This document shows positions 27,150 through 35,767 of a DNA stretch of 64,000 nt, in pieces. Both the position numbers and the translations under genes were made by a program. Numbering within the stretch: the stretch's first letter is position 1; each line of letters begins with the position of its first letter. The stretch lies in assembly GCA_964468345.1 (NCBI GenBank), contig CAYXVZ010000007.1, positions 62,001 through 126,000 of the forward strand. Direction: 5' to 3'. This DNA is from DALYLB01 sp964468345. Lineage in GTDB: Bacteria > Acidobacteriota > Blastocatellia > RBC074. The notes beneath the pieces were generated by a model. The model saw nothing but the letters and a program-made list of their open reading frames with translations, was not told the DNA's origin and ran no database searches.

Positions 27150-27198
27150 GGCCATAGATATTTGTCAGTGAGGGTGAGTATCTATGGCCATTTTTTTC
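27150..27198 (+). terminator. Rho-independent terminator without an upstream gene
   Basis: GGCCATAGATA (27150-27160) pairs perfectly with 27179-27189 around an 18-base loop and is followed by ATTTTTTTCTT. It points along the plus strand, yet the closest plus-strand gene (cpoB) already has a terminator about 275 bases upstream. It therefore probably ends a separate transcript, perhaps a small RNA in 26890-27195. Confidence 0.65.
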
Positions 27199-27221
27199 TT
27201 CCGAGTGGGACTCAGCGACGG

Positions 27222-27310
27222 GAAATCAAAAGGCAAAAGGCAAATATCGAAAGGCAAAAGTGAGAACTGCACTTTTGCCTTTTGATATTTGCCTTTTGCC
27301 TTTTGATTTC
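27222..27310. repeat. Long palindrome with 41-base arms
   Basis: The arms 27222-27262 and 27270-27310 are inverse complements with a single mismatch, around a 7-base loop. Each arm is built from repeats of CAAAAGG and TATC(A/G)AAAGG. A shortened copy lies at 8248-8311. Both copies sit just past the 3' ends of convergent genes, where they could act as bidirectional terminators or as a dispersed REP-like element. Confidence 0.85.
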
Positions 27311-27328
27311 TCCGTATGTTTCTACGAT

Positions 27329-28825
27329 CTAACCGAGCTTGCGTCCACCGGGGCGGGGCTCAAGTTTCGGTTTGCGGTTGATATCCCGGTTGAACAGCTC
27401 CAGGATCGGATACCAGGCGCCTTCATTTGCGAAGGGAACGTACTCAAAGCCGCGGCCGAACGGATCGTCCTGCCGGATCGTGAGATAGTTGATCCCGAGA
27501 GCGGAATAAATCGTTGCGGCAACGTCCTCATAAGAGATCGGTCGATTTTGCGACCATCCCGGATTGGACATTGCCGAGCCGTTCGCGGTCGTTTCACCGA
27601 TTATCTTTCCGCCGTTGACGCCTCCGCCGGCGAAGACCGAGAAGTGCTGGAAATAATGATCGCGGCCATCCTGGTTGGTCAGCGGTCCCACCGTGCGCCC
27701 GAATTCTCCCATCATGACGATCAGGGTTTCATCGAGGAGCGTCCCTCCTTTTACCCCGGGGGCGGCCGCGAGATCCTTGAGCAGATTTGAAACGGCTGCG
27801 TCGAGGCCCTTCGTCATCGTGTAAATGCCGGGGAGATTGACGTCGGGATTCTCCGACTTGGCATAAATATCCTGATGATGATCCCAATTGCCGAAGTTGA
27901 TCTGAATGTAGCGCGTGCCCAGATCACCCTTTAGTAAATTTCGGGCAATAATGCACGAATTGCCGAATTGCGTCTCGCCAAACCGAGTCGACTCTTCATC
28001 GGTGAACTTAAACGCGGCGTCGATTGCCGCGTCGTACATCATCCCGCGTCCGCGATCGTAAAATCCGCCCATGGTTGTGACATCGTCCCCAAGCGGCGAA
28101 TTTGTGCGCAAAGCCGTGTCGATCGTCTGCAAGACCGAATATCGTTGCGTGAAGGTCGCCTGCCCGTCGGAATTAGCGAGACTGCTGAGACCCTGCTGCG
28201 TCGGCTGCACATCGAAGGGAGAGTACAGCCCATTGAAATAGCCGGCGCCGACGATGTTTTGGCCGGTATTGAGCGATACGAACACGGGCATTTTCTGATT
28301 CTGTTTTCGCTGGGGCTCGAACTCCAATGCGACGACGCTTCCGATGTTCGGGGCGATCTTCCCGAGCGCGGAAGATGGACTGCGTGAGATTTGCGCCCAG
28401 GTCTGCTGCAGTGGATGAACAAGCGCCGGTGCGCGCTGGCTGCGAACGATGGCCAGTTTGTCGAGTTGCTTCGCCAGCTCCGGCATCAATCCTTGCGGAA
28501 AGAGAACGCCATTGTAAGAGGTCGGGTTAAAATCGGCCGGCGTCCATGAACCGACCTTCAGGTCGAAGGTGTCCGTTTGACTGGGAGCCCCTGTCAATAA
28601 AATAAAGATGCAATTCCTGGCCCTGCCGATGAGCTTGGCTTCCGCTGTTGGAGCCGCAAGGATTTCCGTCGCCATGGAAGGCATCAGAAAAGATCCCGCC
28701 ACTCCCGCGCCGGCGAGCTTGAAGAAACTGCGCCGTCCAATTTCAGGGCCGGTCAGAGGGGAGTTGGCGGCCCGCAACGGCTTGCAGACCTCGCATTCGT
28801 GTCCATATTGAGTGTGGTTTGTCAT
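27329..28825 (-). CDS. DUF1501 domain protein with Tat signal
   Basis: 498 residues from the ATG at 28825, which has GGGGAG upstream; an earlier in-frame start is less likely. A twin-arginine motif (GRRSFFKLAGAG) lies near residue 30, so folded export is expected. The body matches DUF1501 (GQNIVGAGYFNGLYSPFD, ETLIVMMGEFGRTVGP, GRDHYFQHFSVFAGGG), a family related to alkaline phosphatase/sulfatase-fold proteins. It lies 11 bases after the DUF1549 gene, the common pairing in Planctomycetes, Verrucomicrobia and Acidobacteria. The biochemical role is not established. Confidence 0.9.
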   Translation of the reverse strand: MTNHTQYGHECEVCKPLRAANSPLTGPEIGRRSFFKLAGAGVAGSFLMPSMATEILAAPTAEAKLIGRARNCIFILLTGAPSQTDTFDLKVGSWTPADFNPTSYNGVLFPQGLMPELAKQLDKLAIVRSQRAPALVHPLQQTWAQISRSPSSALGKIAPNIGSVVALEFEPQRKQNQKMPVFVSLNTGQNIVGAGYFNGLYSPFDVQPTQQGLSSLANSDGQATFTQRYSVLQTIDTALRTNSPLGDDVTTMGGFYDRGRGMMYDAAIDAAFKFTDEESTRFGETQFGNSCIIARNLLKGDLGTRYIQINFGNWDHHQDIYAKSENPDVNLPGIYTMTKGLDAAVSNLLKDLAAAPGVKGGTLLDETLIVMMGEFGRTVGPLTNQDGRDHYFQHFSVFAGGGVNGGKIIGETTANGSAMSNPGWSQNRPISYEDVAATIYSALGINYLTIRQDDPFGRGFEYVPFANEGAWYPILELFNRDINRKPKLEPRPGGRKLG

Positions 28826-28836
28826 TGATTCTCCCC

Positions 28837-30825
28837 TTAGTAGTTGAAGATAAAGTCCATCTTGTTGATCAGCGACCATTGAATCGCTTCGGTGGCTCCG
28901 CGCCGCGAGATCGAGGTAAACAGCGGGACGAGTTTATCGAGTTCCTCCTGCGTGGGATTCCGCGAGAGCGTGGACAGATAGAGCTGCGTTACGATTTGCT
29001 GCGGCGTTAGATTCGGGTCCGCAAGCAGCTTCGAAACCGTCGAACCCATATTGTTCTGATGAATCCGTGTCATTACGAACGAATTGTTCATCAGGTTCAG
29101 CGCCTGCTGAATCGATGGCTCATTCGACCGAGGCTTCACATCGCGATCTCCGCGAATAAAGGAATTCAGAAACTGCGCCGCGGGGTTTCCTCGGGGTTCG
29201 ATCGTATCGGGCAATTGCATGGCCCAATTCACCGTATAGGCAGGTTGGCCGAGCGTGTCGCGAATCTGATAGGTTACCCCGATGCCGGTGGCTTTGAGGA
29301 TTGCGTCATGGACCTCTTCCGCATCCAGGCGGCGAACGTATTTGCGCGCATAATAGGGAACCATCGCAAGGTTCCACTGGCCCGGGTATTTCGCCGATAA
29401 CTGATACGCGCTCGATTTCGCAATGGTGGCGATCAGATTGCGGATGCTGTATCCATTGTCCTTGAAATTCTGCGCGAGGGCCGCGAGCAGTTCCGGATTT
29501 GAAGGCTGCAGCGTCCAGCCCTGCGGCAAGGTCGCTGCGGGATCGAGCCGCGCCGGATCGAAAGCATTCGAGGGCGAAACCAGGCCTTCGACCATCAATT
29601 TTTCCCAGAGATAATTGACGGCTGCGCGCGAAAATTGGATATCGGAGGTGATGTGTCGAGCCAGCGCCTGCCGACGGTTTTCGCCCTGATTCAGGCCGCC
29701 GCCGTTGAATATATATTTCGGATCCACCGTGCTCTTGCCGTTGATGGGAGCGCGTGTCTGGCGGTTTCCGTAATCCGTATTGAGCTGGTATTCGCCGTTA
29801 TTGAGTTCGGAAACAATATATTTCGCATAGAGCGGCTGGACCGATAAATTCTGCCGCTGCCGGCGCGTGCGCGCGAAAAATGCAGAGAGTCCCCAGGCAT
29901 CGGCGCGCGTTTTTCCCGCCCCCCAAAGATTCACCTGATCCAGATGTCCGGCTCCATCGTGGCAAAGCAGGCAGTCAATCGAATTGATCCCAAGAAACAT
30001 GCTCGCCGCATTGACCGCTGAGCCGTCCATCGTGTCTTGCGCCGGTCCCATGGGAACCGTTCCGCCGACGATAAAATTCACCTGTCCATCGACAAAGCTG
30101 TCCCCATTCGAAGCGATCATTTCTGTCGCCATCTGCGCATAACTTTTGTTGGAGGCGATCGAATTTTTGATATAGGTATGAAATGCATCCCGCCCGCCCG
30201 AGTAGCGATTCACATTGGTGGCGCGAGCGACATTTTTGAACAGGTCTCCATAAAACATTGTCCACTTGTCGACGAACTCCGGCGAAGCGATCAGTTTGTC
30301 GATCAAGGCATCGCGTTTTCCGGCGCTGGTGTCCTTTAAAAAGCTCGTGACGTCTTCCAGCGAAGGAATTCGCCCCGTAATATCCAGCGTCGCCCTCCGT
30401 ATGAATTCCTCGTCCGTGCAAATCGCAGCGGACATCACTTTGTCCCGCGCCATTCGATCGAACAAAATGTTGTCGATGAAATTCTTCCGCGGTATCTCCT
30501 GCGGCGGCACAAGAGCGGCTTCCGCCTGGTGCTCAAGGCTCATCGTCAGCATTTCCGTGCTGCGCGAGACCTCTTCTCTGTGCTCGGCCATTGCTTCTTT
30601 AATTTTGTCCGGATCCTGCAGATAGTTGCAGTCATTGATCGTCGAAAGTCTGTTTCTCTCCCTCGAAACGCCCGGATTCGCCTTTTGCGCGTAGCCTGAC
30701 CAGGCGATCGGCCTGAAAAGAACGATTGCGCCGGCGAGTCCGAGCAGCATAACGAGTGCATACCATTTCATGGCCTGCGCCCCGCGATTCCGGACTGTTC
30801 CTCTTATGAATCCGAATTTGGACAT
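28837..30825 (-). CDS. DUF1549/DUF1553 domain protein with a CxxCH motif
   Basis: 662 residues from the ATG at 30825, which has AAGGAG 9 bases upstream; longer openings lack this. One membrane helix near residues 20-40 anchors it. DUF1549 in the first half (NFIDNILFDRMARD, RRATLDITGRIPSLEDVTSF) and DUF1553 in the second (ARHITSDIQFSRAAVNYLWEKL, RRLDAEEVHDAILKATG). C285-L-L-C288-H289 matches a c-type haem attachment motif, in the segment where the family often has a Cys/His site. It probably works outside the cytoplasmic membrane with the following DUF1501 protein; substrate unknown. Confidence 0.88.
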   Translation of the reverse strand: MSKFGFIRGTVRNRGAQAMKWYALVMLLGLAGAIVLFRPIAWSGYAQKANPGVSRERNRLSTINDCNYLQDPDKIKEAMAEHREEVSRSTEMLTMSLEHQAEAALVPPQEIPRKNFIDNILFDRMARDKVMSAAICTDEEFIRRATLDITGRIPSLEDVTSFLKDTSAGKRDALIDKLIASPEFVDKWTMFYGDLFKNVARATNVNRYSGGRDAFHTYIKNSIASNKSYAQMATEMIASNGDSFVDGQVNFIVGGTVPMGPAQDTMDGSAVNAASMFLGINSIDCLLCHDGAGHLDQVNLWGAGKTRADAWGLSAFFARTRRQRQNLSVQPLYAKYIVSELNNGEYQLNTDYGNRQTRAPINGKSTVDPKYIFNGGGLNQGENRRQALARHITSDIQFSRAAVNYLWEKLMVEGLVSPSNAFDPARLDPAATLPQGWTLQPSNPELLAALAQNFKDNGYSIRNLIATIAKSSAYQLSAKYPGQWNLAMVPYYARKYVRRLDAEEVHDAILKATGIGVTYQIRDTLGQPAYTVNWAMQLPDTIEPRGNPAAQFLNSFIRGDRDVKPRSNEPSIQQALNLMNNSFVMTRIHQNNMGSTVSKLLADPNLTPQQIVTQLYLSTLSRNPTQEELDKLVPLFTSISRRGATEAIQWSLINKMDFIFNY

Positions 30826-31049
30826 AAGATCCTGCTCCTTGGTAATGTGTGATTCGATTGGTTTGTTGATCTCTGCACGGAAATTTGGCATCTCCGCCAA
30901 ATACGCTCCCGAGATGCGTTGTGCCGTCAGGGCTTCTTTCTGTCGCACGGAATTAGACACAAGAAGGTTTTGAAGAGTCGGAAAATTTTCGCGGGTCCTT
31001 GAAAAGGGAAAATTTGGGGGGACGTGAAGCAGATGCCGAACGGCGGGTC
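30826..31049. promoter_or_regulatory. Upstream region of the DUF1549/DUF1501 operon
   Basis: About 220 bases between the terminator of the cyclase operon and the DUF1549 start on the same (minus) strand. The promoter for the DUF1549/DUF1501 pair must lie here or further upstream. I see no clear -35/-10 pair and no other structure. Confidence 0.3.
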
Positions 31050-31089
31050 TGAGAAAAGCAAAGAGCATAAAGATTTCTCTTCATGCTCT
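31050..31089 (-). terminator. Rho-independent terminator of the cyclase operon
   Basis: Read on the minus strand, the segment 31089-31062 folds into a 12-bp stem with one G-U pair and a GAAA tetraloop, followed by TTTGCTTTTCTC (31061-31050). It lies 37 bases past the stop of the FHA-cyclase gene, so it ends the TPR-phosphodiesterase-cyclase transcript. Confidence 0.8.
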
Positions 31090-31125
31090 CGCCAGCCTGA
31101 TTCTGTCTCGTCCGGGCGAAGGGCG

Positions 31126-32730
31126 TCAGCGCCAGACGACTTCGGCGATGCGAAGATTCATGTTTTTCCCCTTCAGCTTTTCTGTGCCGAGCGGCTTAAG
31201 AATGAAATCCTCGTCGAGTGCTTGCATGGTGTTTTCGCTGATTACGATCTGCCCGGGATGCGCGATGCCTTCGAGACGCGCGGCGATATTGATCGTATCC
31301 CCGATGGCTGTGTAGTCGAGGCGCGTTTCCGATCCGATATAACCGACAATCGCCGACCCTGTATTGATCCCGATTCCGATGCTAATCGTTGGCAGGTTCT
31401 CGGCCGTGAGTCTCTCATTGAAACCGACCATCGCGCGTTGAATTTCCACTGCAGCTCGGACCGCCTGGACAGCATCCAACTCGCTCACATACGGCGCGCC
31501 GAACATCGCCATCAGGCCGTCGCCGATATATTTATCCAGCGTTCCGCCGTGACGGAAAATGATTTCGCTGACCATCGAAAAATATCGATTGAGAAGATTA
31601 ACGACCAGTTCCGGCGTTTTTGACTCAGACAGCGTGGTAAAGTTCCGAATATCGGCGAACAGGGCTGTGATTTTTTGCCGAACCCCGCCAAGCTTGATTG
31701 CGTCCGGTGAGCGCAAAATCTGGTCAATAACCTGTCGCGGCAGAAACCGTTCAAAGCTCGACCGTGCTTGCGCCTGTTTCTGGAGTCTCTCATAGTTGTT
31801 CACGGTGTTAATCGCGATCCCCATGTGAACCGCGATTGCATTAAGCAAATCCAGATCATCCGGAGAAAATGTCTCGGCGGCTTCCGTTCGATCGGAATAG
31901 ATGATGCCCAGCAGTCCGCGCGGGCCAATGATCGGAGCGGCCATGACGGAATGCACCGGATTTCGGATCATGCTTGCTGAAGAAAACACCGTGTTATTGC
32001 GATCCGAATCGTCGAGCAGGATTGAAACGCGTTCATTGGCCACCTTGTTGATCATGCTTTGACTGATCGGAAGAGGTTCGCCAGTATCCCGGCTTTGATT
32101 TCGTGTGCGGGATGCCGCCTGTTTGAATTCGCCTTGTTCGGATTTTCGAAAGATGAAACACCTTGACGCAGGCGTCACTGAAAACAAAATGTCGAATGCC
32201 TGCTCATAGATTTCATCCAGCGAGAAAATCGAACTGAGTTTATGGCTGAGATCGTAGAAAAGTCGCAGGATGCGCTCCTTTTTCTCCAATTCCATTCGAT
32301 AGACAATCGCGGGCACTTCCTGCTGCGTGTTTGACGACTCCAAGGCGACTGTGATTAACAGGTCGTTGGGCGTCTTTTGCGCTACTTGCCGAAGCGGCTC
32401 GGAATCGGCAAATTTCGTCCGCAACGGATCGGTGTTCTGATAGGTGAGCGTTGAAGCGCCGAGCTTGATGATGTCATTGTGCGACAGTCTGAAATCTACA
32501 TTGGCGGAAATTCGCTGGCTGTTGACGAATGTGCCGTTTCCGCTATCGAGATCCCGCAATTTGGACTCGCCCTCGGTCGTATACACAATCGCGTGATAAC
32601 GCGATACCCGCGGATCATCGAGGATCAAGTCATTCTTCAATTCGCGCCCGATCGAAACCTCGGGTTTATCGAGATCGAAGCTGTAGTTTCTGCCGGATGG
32701 TGTTTGAACGTAAATGCTTGCCATATCCAC
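31126..32730 (-). CDS. FHA-GAF-adenylate/guanylate cyclase
   Basis: 534 residues from a GTG at 32730 (an ATG at 32724 is equally possible). FHA domain (about 5-100) with the canonical phosphothreonine pocket: SIGRE, SRYHA, NGTFVN. GAF domain (about 150-320). Class III cyclase domain (about 345-534): metal-binding Asp in LFADIRNFT and YIGDGLMAMF, with Lys in LDKYIGDG and Asp in RLDYTAIGDTINIAARLE that favour ATP over GTP. Soluble. FHA input suggests control by Ser/Thr phosphorylation. It lies 6 bases after a class II cyclic-nucleotide phosphodiesterase gene, a synthesis-degradation pair. Confidence 0.92.
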   Translation of the reverse strand: MDMASIYVQTPSGRNYSFDLDKPEVSIGRELKNDLILDDPRVSRYHAIVYTTEGESKLRDLDSGNGTFVNSQRISANVDFRLSHNDIIKLGASTLTYQNTDPLRTKFADSEPLRQVAQKTPNDLLITVALESSNTQQEVPAIVYRMELEKKERILRLFYDLSHKLSSIFSLDEIYEQAFDILFSVTPASRCFIFRKSEQGEFKQAASRTRNQSRDTGEPLPISQSMINKVANERVSILLDDSDRNNTVFSSASMIRNPVHSVMAAPIIGPRGLLGIIYSDRTEAAETFSPDDLDLLNAIAVHMGIAINTVNNYERLQKQAQARSSFERFLPRQVIDQILRSPDAIKLGGVRQKITALFADIRNFTTLSESKTPELVVNLLNRYFSMVSEIIFRHGGTLDKYIGDGLMAMFGAPYVSELDAVQAVRAAVEIQRAMVGFNERLTAENLPTISIGIGINTGSAIVGYIGSETRLDYTAIGDTINIAARLEGIAHPGQIVISENTMQALDEDFILKPLGTEKLKGKNMNLRIAEVVWR

Positions 32731-32736
32731 GGATCA

Positions 32737-33495
32737 TCAAAATTCATATTGCCGGCCGATATGGGCCAGTTTGATTCGGGGATCGTTCAGGGCGGAAACC
32801 TCTGTTTCCACTTCCGTACGGTATGCGGGTTTCAGATGGATGGCGAAGACGTCGACATCCGGACGGATTTTTGCCGCCTCTTCGACCAGCGTCGTGGTGG
32901 AGTGATGGCCGGACACACGCGCCAATTCCGTCATCCGCGCGGGAAAGGACACATCGATGAATACTGCCCGCAACTTGCGGCAGGATTCCGCCGCATCCCA
33001 GATACGATTGGTCGCGCCGGTGTCCGACGTAAAGAGCAGGGCGCTCGTTTCATCTTCTACAAGCAACCCATGCGTCAATACTGTGTGCGAGACGGGGATC
33101 GGTGTAATCTGAACGCCTTCGGCGAAGAAACTCTCTCCGCTTTTGATCGGGTGATATTCAATCAGCGGGGTTTTTGAATTCTCCATCTTATCCAGAGGGA
33201 TCCAGACCCGTTGGCTGAACAGATGTTCCCGAACGGCATCATAATCAGATGGAGTTGCATAAAGTTTGACGGGGCGCGACCATTCCTCAAAAAGATCCGT
33301 CAGAAACAAGGGAAGCGAGAAGATATGATCCAGATGCGAATGGGTCAGAACAACGGACCCGATCTGAAGTTGTTCCTCTCGTGTCAGTCCGACTGCGATT
33401 GCCCCTGCATCGATTGCCAGGGATTCGTTGATCAAATAGGTCGTCAGCAATTGCTGCCGTCCATCGGCCGTGCTGGGGACAATTCGGAATCGCAT
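32737..33495 (-). CDS. Class II 3',5'-cyclic-nucleotide phosphodiesterase (MBL fold)
   Basis: 252 residues. Metallo-beta-lactamase fold with the metal motif THSHLDHIFSLPLF, then FTSDTGATNR and a later SGHHSTTT histidine block. The HSHLDH signature followed by a Leu-Pro stretch, and the ATPSDYDAVREHLF segment, fit the PDE1/class II cAMP phosphodiesterase family better than generic hydrolases. Next door is an adenylate-type cyclase in the same operon, which supports cAMP as substrate. No signal peptide, so probably cytoplasmic. Confidence 0.78.
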   Translation of the reverse strand: MRFRIVPSTADGRQQLLTTYLINESLAIDAGAIAVGLTREEQLQIGSVVLTHSHLDHIFSLPLFLTDLFEEWSRPVKLYATPSDYDAVREHLFSQRVWIPLDKMENSKTPLIEYHPIKSGESFFAEGVQITPIPVSHTVLTHGLLVEDETSALLFTSDTGATNRIWDAAESCRKLRAVFIDVSFPARMTELARVSGHHSTTTLVEEAAKIRPDVDVFAIHLKPAYRTEVETEVSALNDPRIKLAHIGRQYEF

Positions 33496-33527
33496 TCTGA
33501 TCCGATCTCACTTCGTATTGCGCGAAT

Positions 33528-34220
33528 TCAAGGCAACTCAGACCGATATTGAGAAATCGCCGGATTGGCGGCATTCACTTTTTCGAGCTGCGCAAGCGTT
33601 TCCTTGGCACCGGATTTGTCGCCCTTGTCAATAAGCGCCCGCGTGAGATTCTGCAGCGATTTTTCATGGCCTGCATCGATTTTCAGTGCGGACCGATAAG
33701 CGGCAATCGCCTTTTCAAGTTCTTTAGGGGAGCGCAGATAATAGCTGTTTCCGAGGTCCATCCAGACTGTCGGATTTCCCGGGGCCTCTTTCAAGGCAGC
33801 CTGATACCATTTTTCAGCGTCCGCGTATCGCTTCATATCGAAGAAGGTATCGCCGAGTGTCACGAGCAAATTGACATCCTTGGGCTTGGCTTTGGCGGCG
33901 TTCTCCAGAAATTCGATCGCTCCATCCGCCCGGCCGATCTGGCGAAACATCTCTGCCGCCTGCAGCTGGGCTTCAACATTTGCAGGCTCTTTTCGCGCCT
34001 TGTCGATTGCATTGCTCACGTCGGCTTGCGGACCGCCATTGCCGGCGGAGCTTTCAGCGCCTGTCGGAGGGTGATTCTCAGGCAGCGACTCGCCCCCTGA
34101 TTCCGAAAAGGCGCTCTGCGTCGGCGGAACGCTCTTGTTGATTTGATCCGTACCGATATATCCAACAATCACGCCCAGCAGAAGGCCGATTACGCCATAT
34201 AGATAATTTTGCTTAATCAT
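33528..34220 (-). CDS. Membrane-anchored TPR protein
   Basis: 230 residues. One N-terminal membrane helix (YLYGVIGLLLGVIVGYIG), a low-complexity Ser/Pro/Gly linker to about residue 70, and three to four TPR units (EAQLQAAEMFRQIGRADGAIEF, VNLLVTLGDTFFDMKRYADAEKW, VWMDLGNSYYLRSPKELEKAI). It resembles the CcmI/NrfG-like TPR scaffold group in layout. First gene of the minus-strand operon with the phosphodiesterase and cyclase; a scaffold or sensor role is inferred from position only. Confidence 0.8.
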   Translation of the reverse strand: MIKQNYLYGVIGLLLGVIVGYIGTDQINKSVPPTQSAFSESGGESLPENHPPTGAESSAGNGGPQADVSNAIDKARKEPANVEAQLQAAEMFRQIGRADGAIEFLENAAKAKPKDVNLLVTLGDTFFDMKRYADAEKWYQAALKEAPGNPTVWMDLGNSYYLRSPKELEKAIAAYRSALKIDAGHEKSLQNLTRALIDKGDKSGAKETLAQLEKVNAANPAISQYRSELP

Positions 34221-34403
34221 CAGTATTTGAATCCCGATTTACCCGGACTGAATGACGTTTCATCGTTCAATCAACTCCACTCTTCTCTTCATTAACTGTA
34301 CGCCTTTTGATTATACGGGGAAGTCAGCCTCGGTTAAAGCGCTGATCATACGTGAAATTTTCTGTCGGCCTAGTCGGCGATCGGTGAAAATACTTGCCCA
34401 TAC

Positions 34404-34432
34404 TTGTAAAAAACGGAATGTAATTATATTAT
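34404..34432 (+). promoter_or_regulatory. Candidate sigma70 promoter
   Basis: TTGTAA (34404-34409), a 17-base spacer and TATTAT (34427-34432), in an AT-rich stretch just upstream of a run of plus-strand genes. Four of six and five of six matches to the consensus. It would start transcription near 34440 and drive 34472-35767. Confidence 0.5.
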
Positions 34433-34471
34433 CGTACAGTTGCTCCACGATTTAAACCCGAAGGTTCCCCG

Positions 34472-34630
34472 ATGGTTGCAATGTTTGTCGTCGCAGGATC
34501 TATCTTGTGGCGGCTCTACGGTTCAAGCCCTGAAATTCCGAAATTGAGGCTTCGAGGTACTAATTCGAGAACCATGAGAAAAATTCTGGTGCATGAAAGG
34601 CGCCATACAATCGATCCAGGCAAGCGATAG
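34472..34630 (+). CDS. Possible 52-residue small protein or leader peptide
   Basis: ATG at 34472 with AAGG 8 bases upstream, about 30 bases after the candidate transcription start. The product has a short hydrophobic start (VAMFVVAGSILWRLYG) and a basic end. It is the first open frame of the presumed transcript. With no family match visible this may be chance; low confidence. The rest of 34221-34685 holds the promoter and nothing else that I can name. Confidence 0.25.
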   Translation: MVAMFVVAGSILWRLYGSSPEIPKLRLRGTNSRTMRKILVHERRHTIDPGKR

Positions 34631-34685
34631 GGCTCTCCGCGTCTTTAGCTCGCGCTTGCTTCAAGATTTAAGATTGGAGGAAGCG

Positions 34686-34952
34686 ATGAGCAAGCGACCA
34701 ACCGACCGAGAAAGACTACTCCAAAAAATCAGTCACCTGAGTGATTCCGACATAAAAGAAGTCCTGAACTATCTCTCCAAGCTCGATTCATCCGGAAAAA
34801 ATCAATTACAAGTCGATGCCATCGACGATGAACTCGTATCGATTCTGAGTTCAGCCTACGAAAATCGGCGCGCAAGACAGGTTTTTGAGTGGGAAGCTGC
34901 GCGACGCAAGGCTGAGGCACGCACGGTCTATGCGAAATCGGCAGGACGGTAA
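34686..34952 (+). CDS. Small helical hypothetical protein
   Basis: 88 residues from the ATG at 34686, with a strong GGAGG 7 bases upstream; in-frame starts further upstream lack this. Charged and helix-rich (ERLLQKISHLSDSDIKEVLNYL), no signal peptide or membrane segment. The N-terminal half looks like short antitoxin- or Spo0E-like helical hairpins seen in many small proteins, but no partner toxin is next to it. Followed 26 bases later by the HEAT-repeat gene. Confidence 0.6.
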   Translation: MSKRPTDRERLLQKISHLSDSDIKEVLNYLSKLDSSGKNQLQVDAIDDELVSILSSAYENRRARQVFEWEAARRKAEARTVYAKSAGR

Positions 34953-34978
34953 ATGCAGCTAGCCCAATTCGAACCGAG

Positions 34979-35767
34979 ATGAAAGTTGTTTTCTGGGCAG
35001 TATGCATTTTCTTTCTGTGGGGGACCTGTCATGAGGTTTTGGGGCAGGTGCGCATGGAAGACGAGCGATTGCTTGATCAATTGAAATCGACGGATGTTGA
35101 GGTCCGGATAACGGCTTTGACTGCGTATCAAAGCAGAAGCGTTGATGAAGAGAAGCCGGAGGCGGACTTTCCTGCGCTTGTTGCGATCGGCTTTGCCTTG
35201 CAGCACGATGAGTCTCCCTTGGTTCGCGCCCTGGCAGCCCGCGTAATGGAACGGAATCCGGACCCGCGCGCGAGCGAACCCTTGCTGAGCGCCCTTCGCA
35301 CGGAACGAGCCATTCCGGTCAGAAAAGCCATTCTCTATGCTCTCGCCCGAAACTCATCGCCGCAGGTAGTTCAAGAACTGATTCGTCAACTGGACCACAA
35401 AGACTCTGAAAATCGCGCTGTCGCGGCTTTTACGCTGGCAAGAATCAACGATCCGGCGGCCGTTCAAGCTGCATTAAACTTTTTAGGAAAGAAAAGAAAA
35501 AAGGATCAGGATGTTCAGGCCCGTGTTTCGCTGATTCAGCTACTGGGCCAGCAGCGTGAGCGTTCTTCAATTGACCTCCTGCTTAAGGCAAGCAATTCAG
35601 ACAGCCCGCCTGAGTTACGCCGCGCCGCTGCCTTTGCCTTGGGGAAGATTGGGACTTCTTCGGATTTCAACGTCCTGGAATACCTTCGTAAGGCCCTCCT
35701 CGATCCTGATCCGTTCCTGGTCGCCATCTCAGAAGGCGCTATTCGGCAAGTGGAATCAAATCAATAG
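34979..35767 (+). CDS. Exported HEAT-repeat protein
   Basis: 262 residues with a signal peptide (VVFWAVCIFFLWGTCHEVLG). Five or so HEAT/PBS-lyase-type repeats follow, for example ESPLVRALAARVMERNPDPRA, AIPVRKAILYALARNSSPQVV, KDSENRAVAAFTLARINDPAAV, SPPELRRAAAFALGKIG. These alpha-solenoids mediate protein contacts; periplasmic location is inferred. Nothing in it points to a specific partner. Confidence 0.78.
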   Translation: MKVVFWAVCIFFLWGTCHEVLGQVRMEDERLLDQLKSTDVEVRITALTAYQSRSVDEEKPEADFPALVAIGFALQHDESPLVRALAARVMERNPDPRASEPLLSALRTERAIPVRKAILYALARNSSPQVVQELIRQLDHKDSENRAVAAFTLARINDPAAVQAALNFLGKKRKKDQDVQARVSLIQLLGQQRERSSIDLLLKASNSDSPPELRRAAAFALGKIGTSSDFNVLEYLRKALLDPDPFLVAISEGAIRQVESNQ

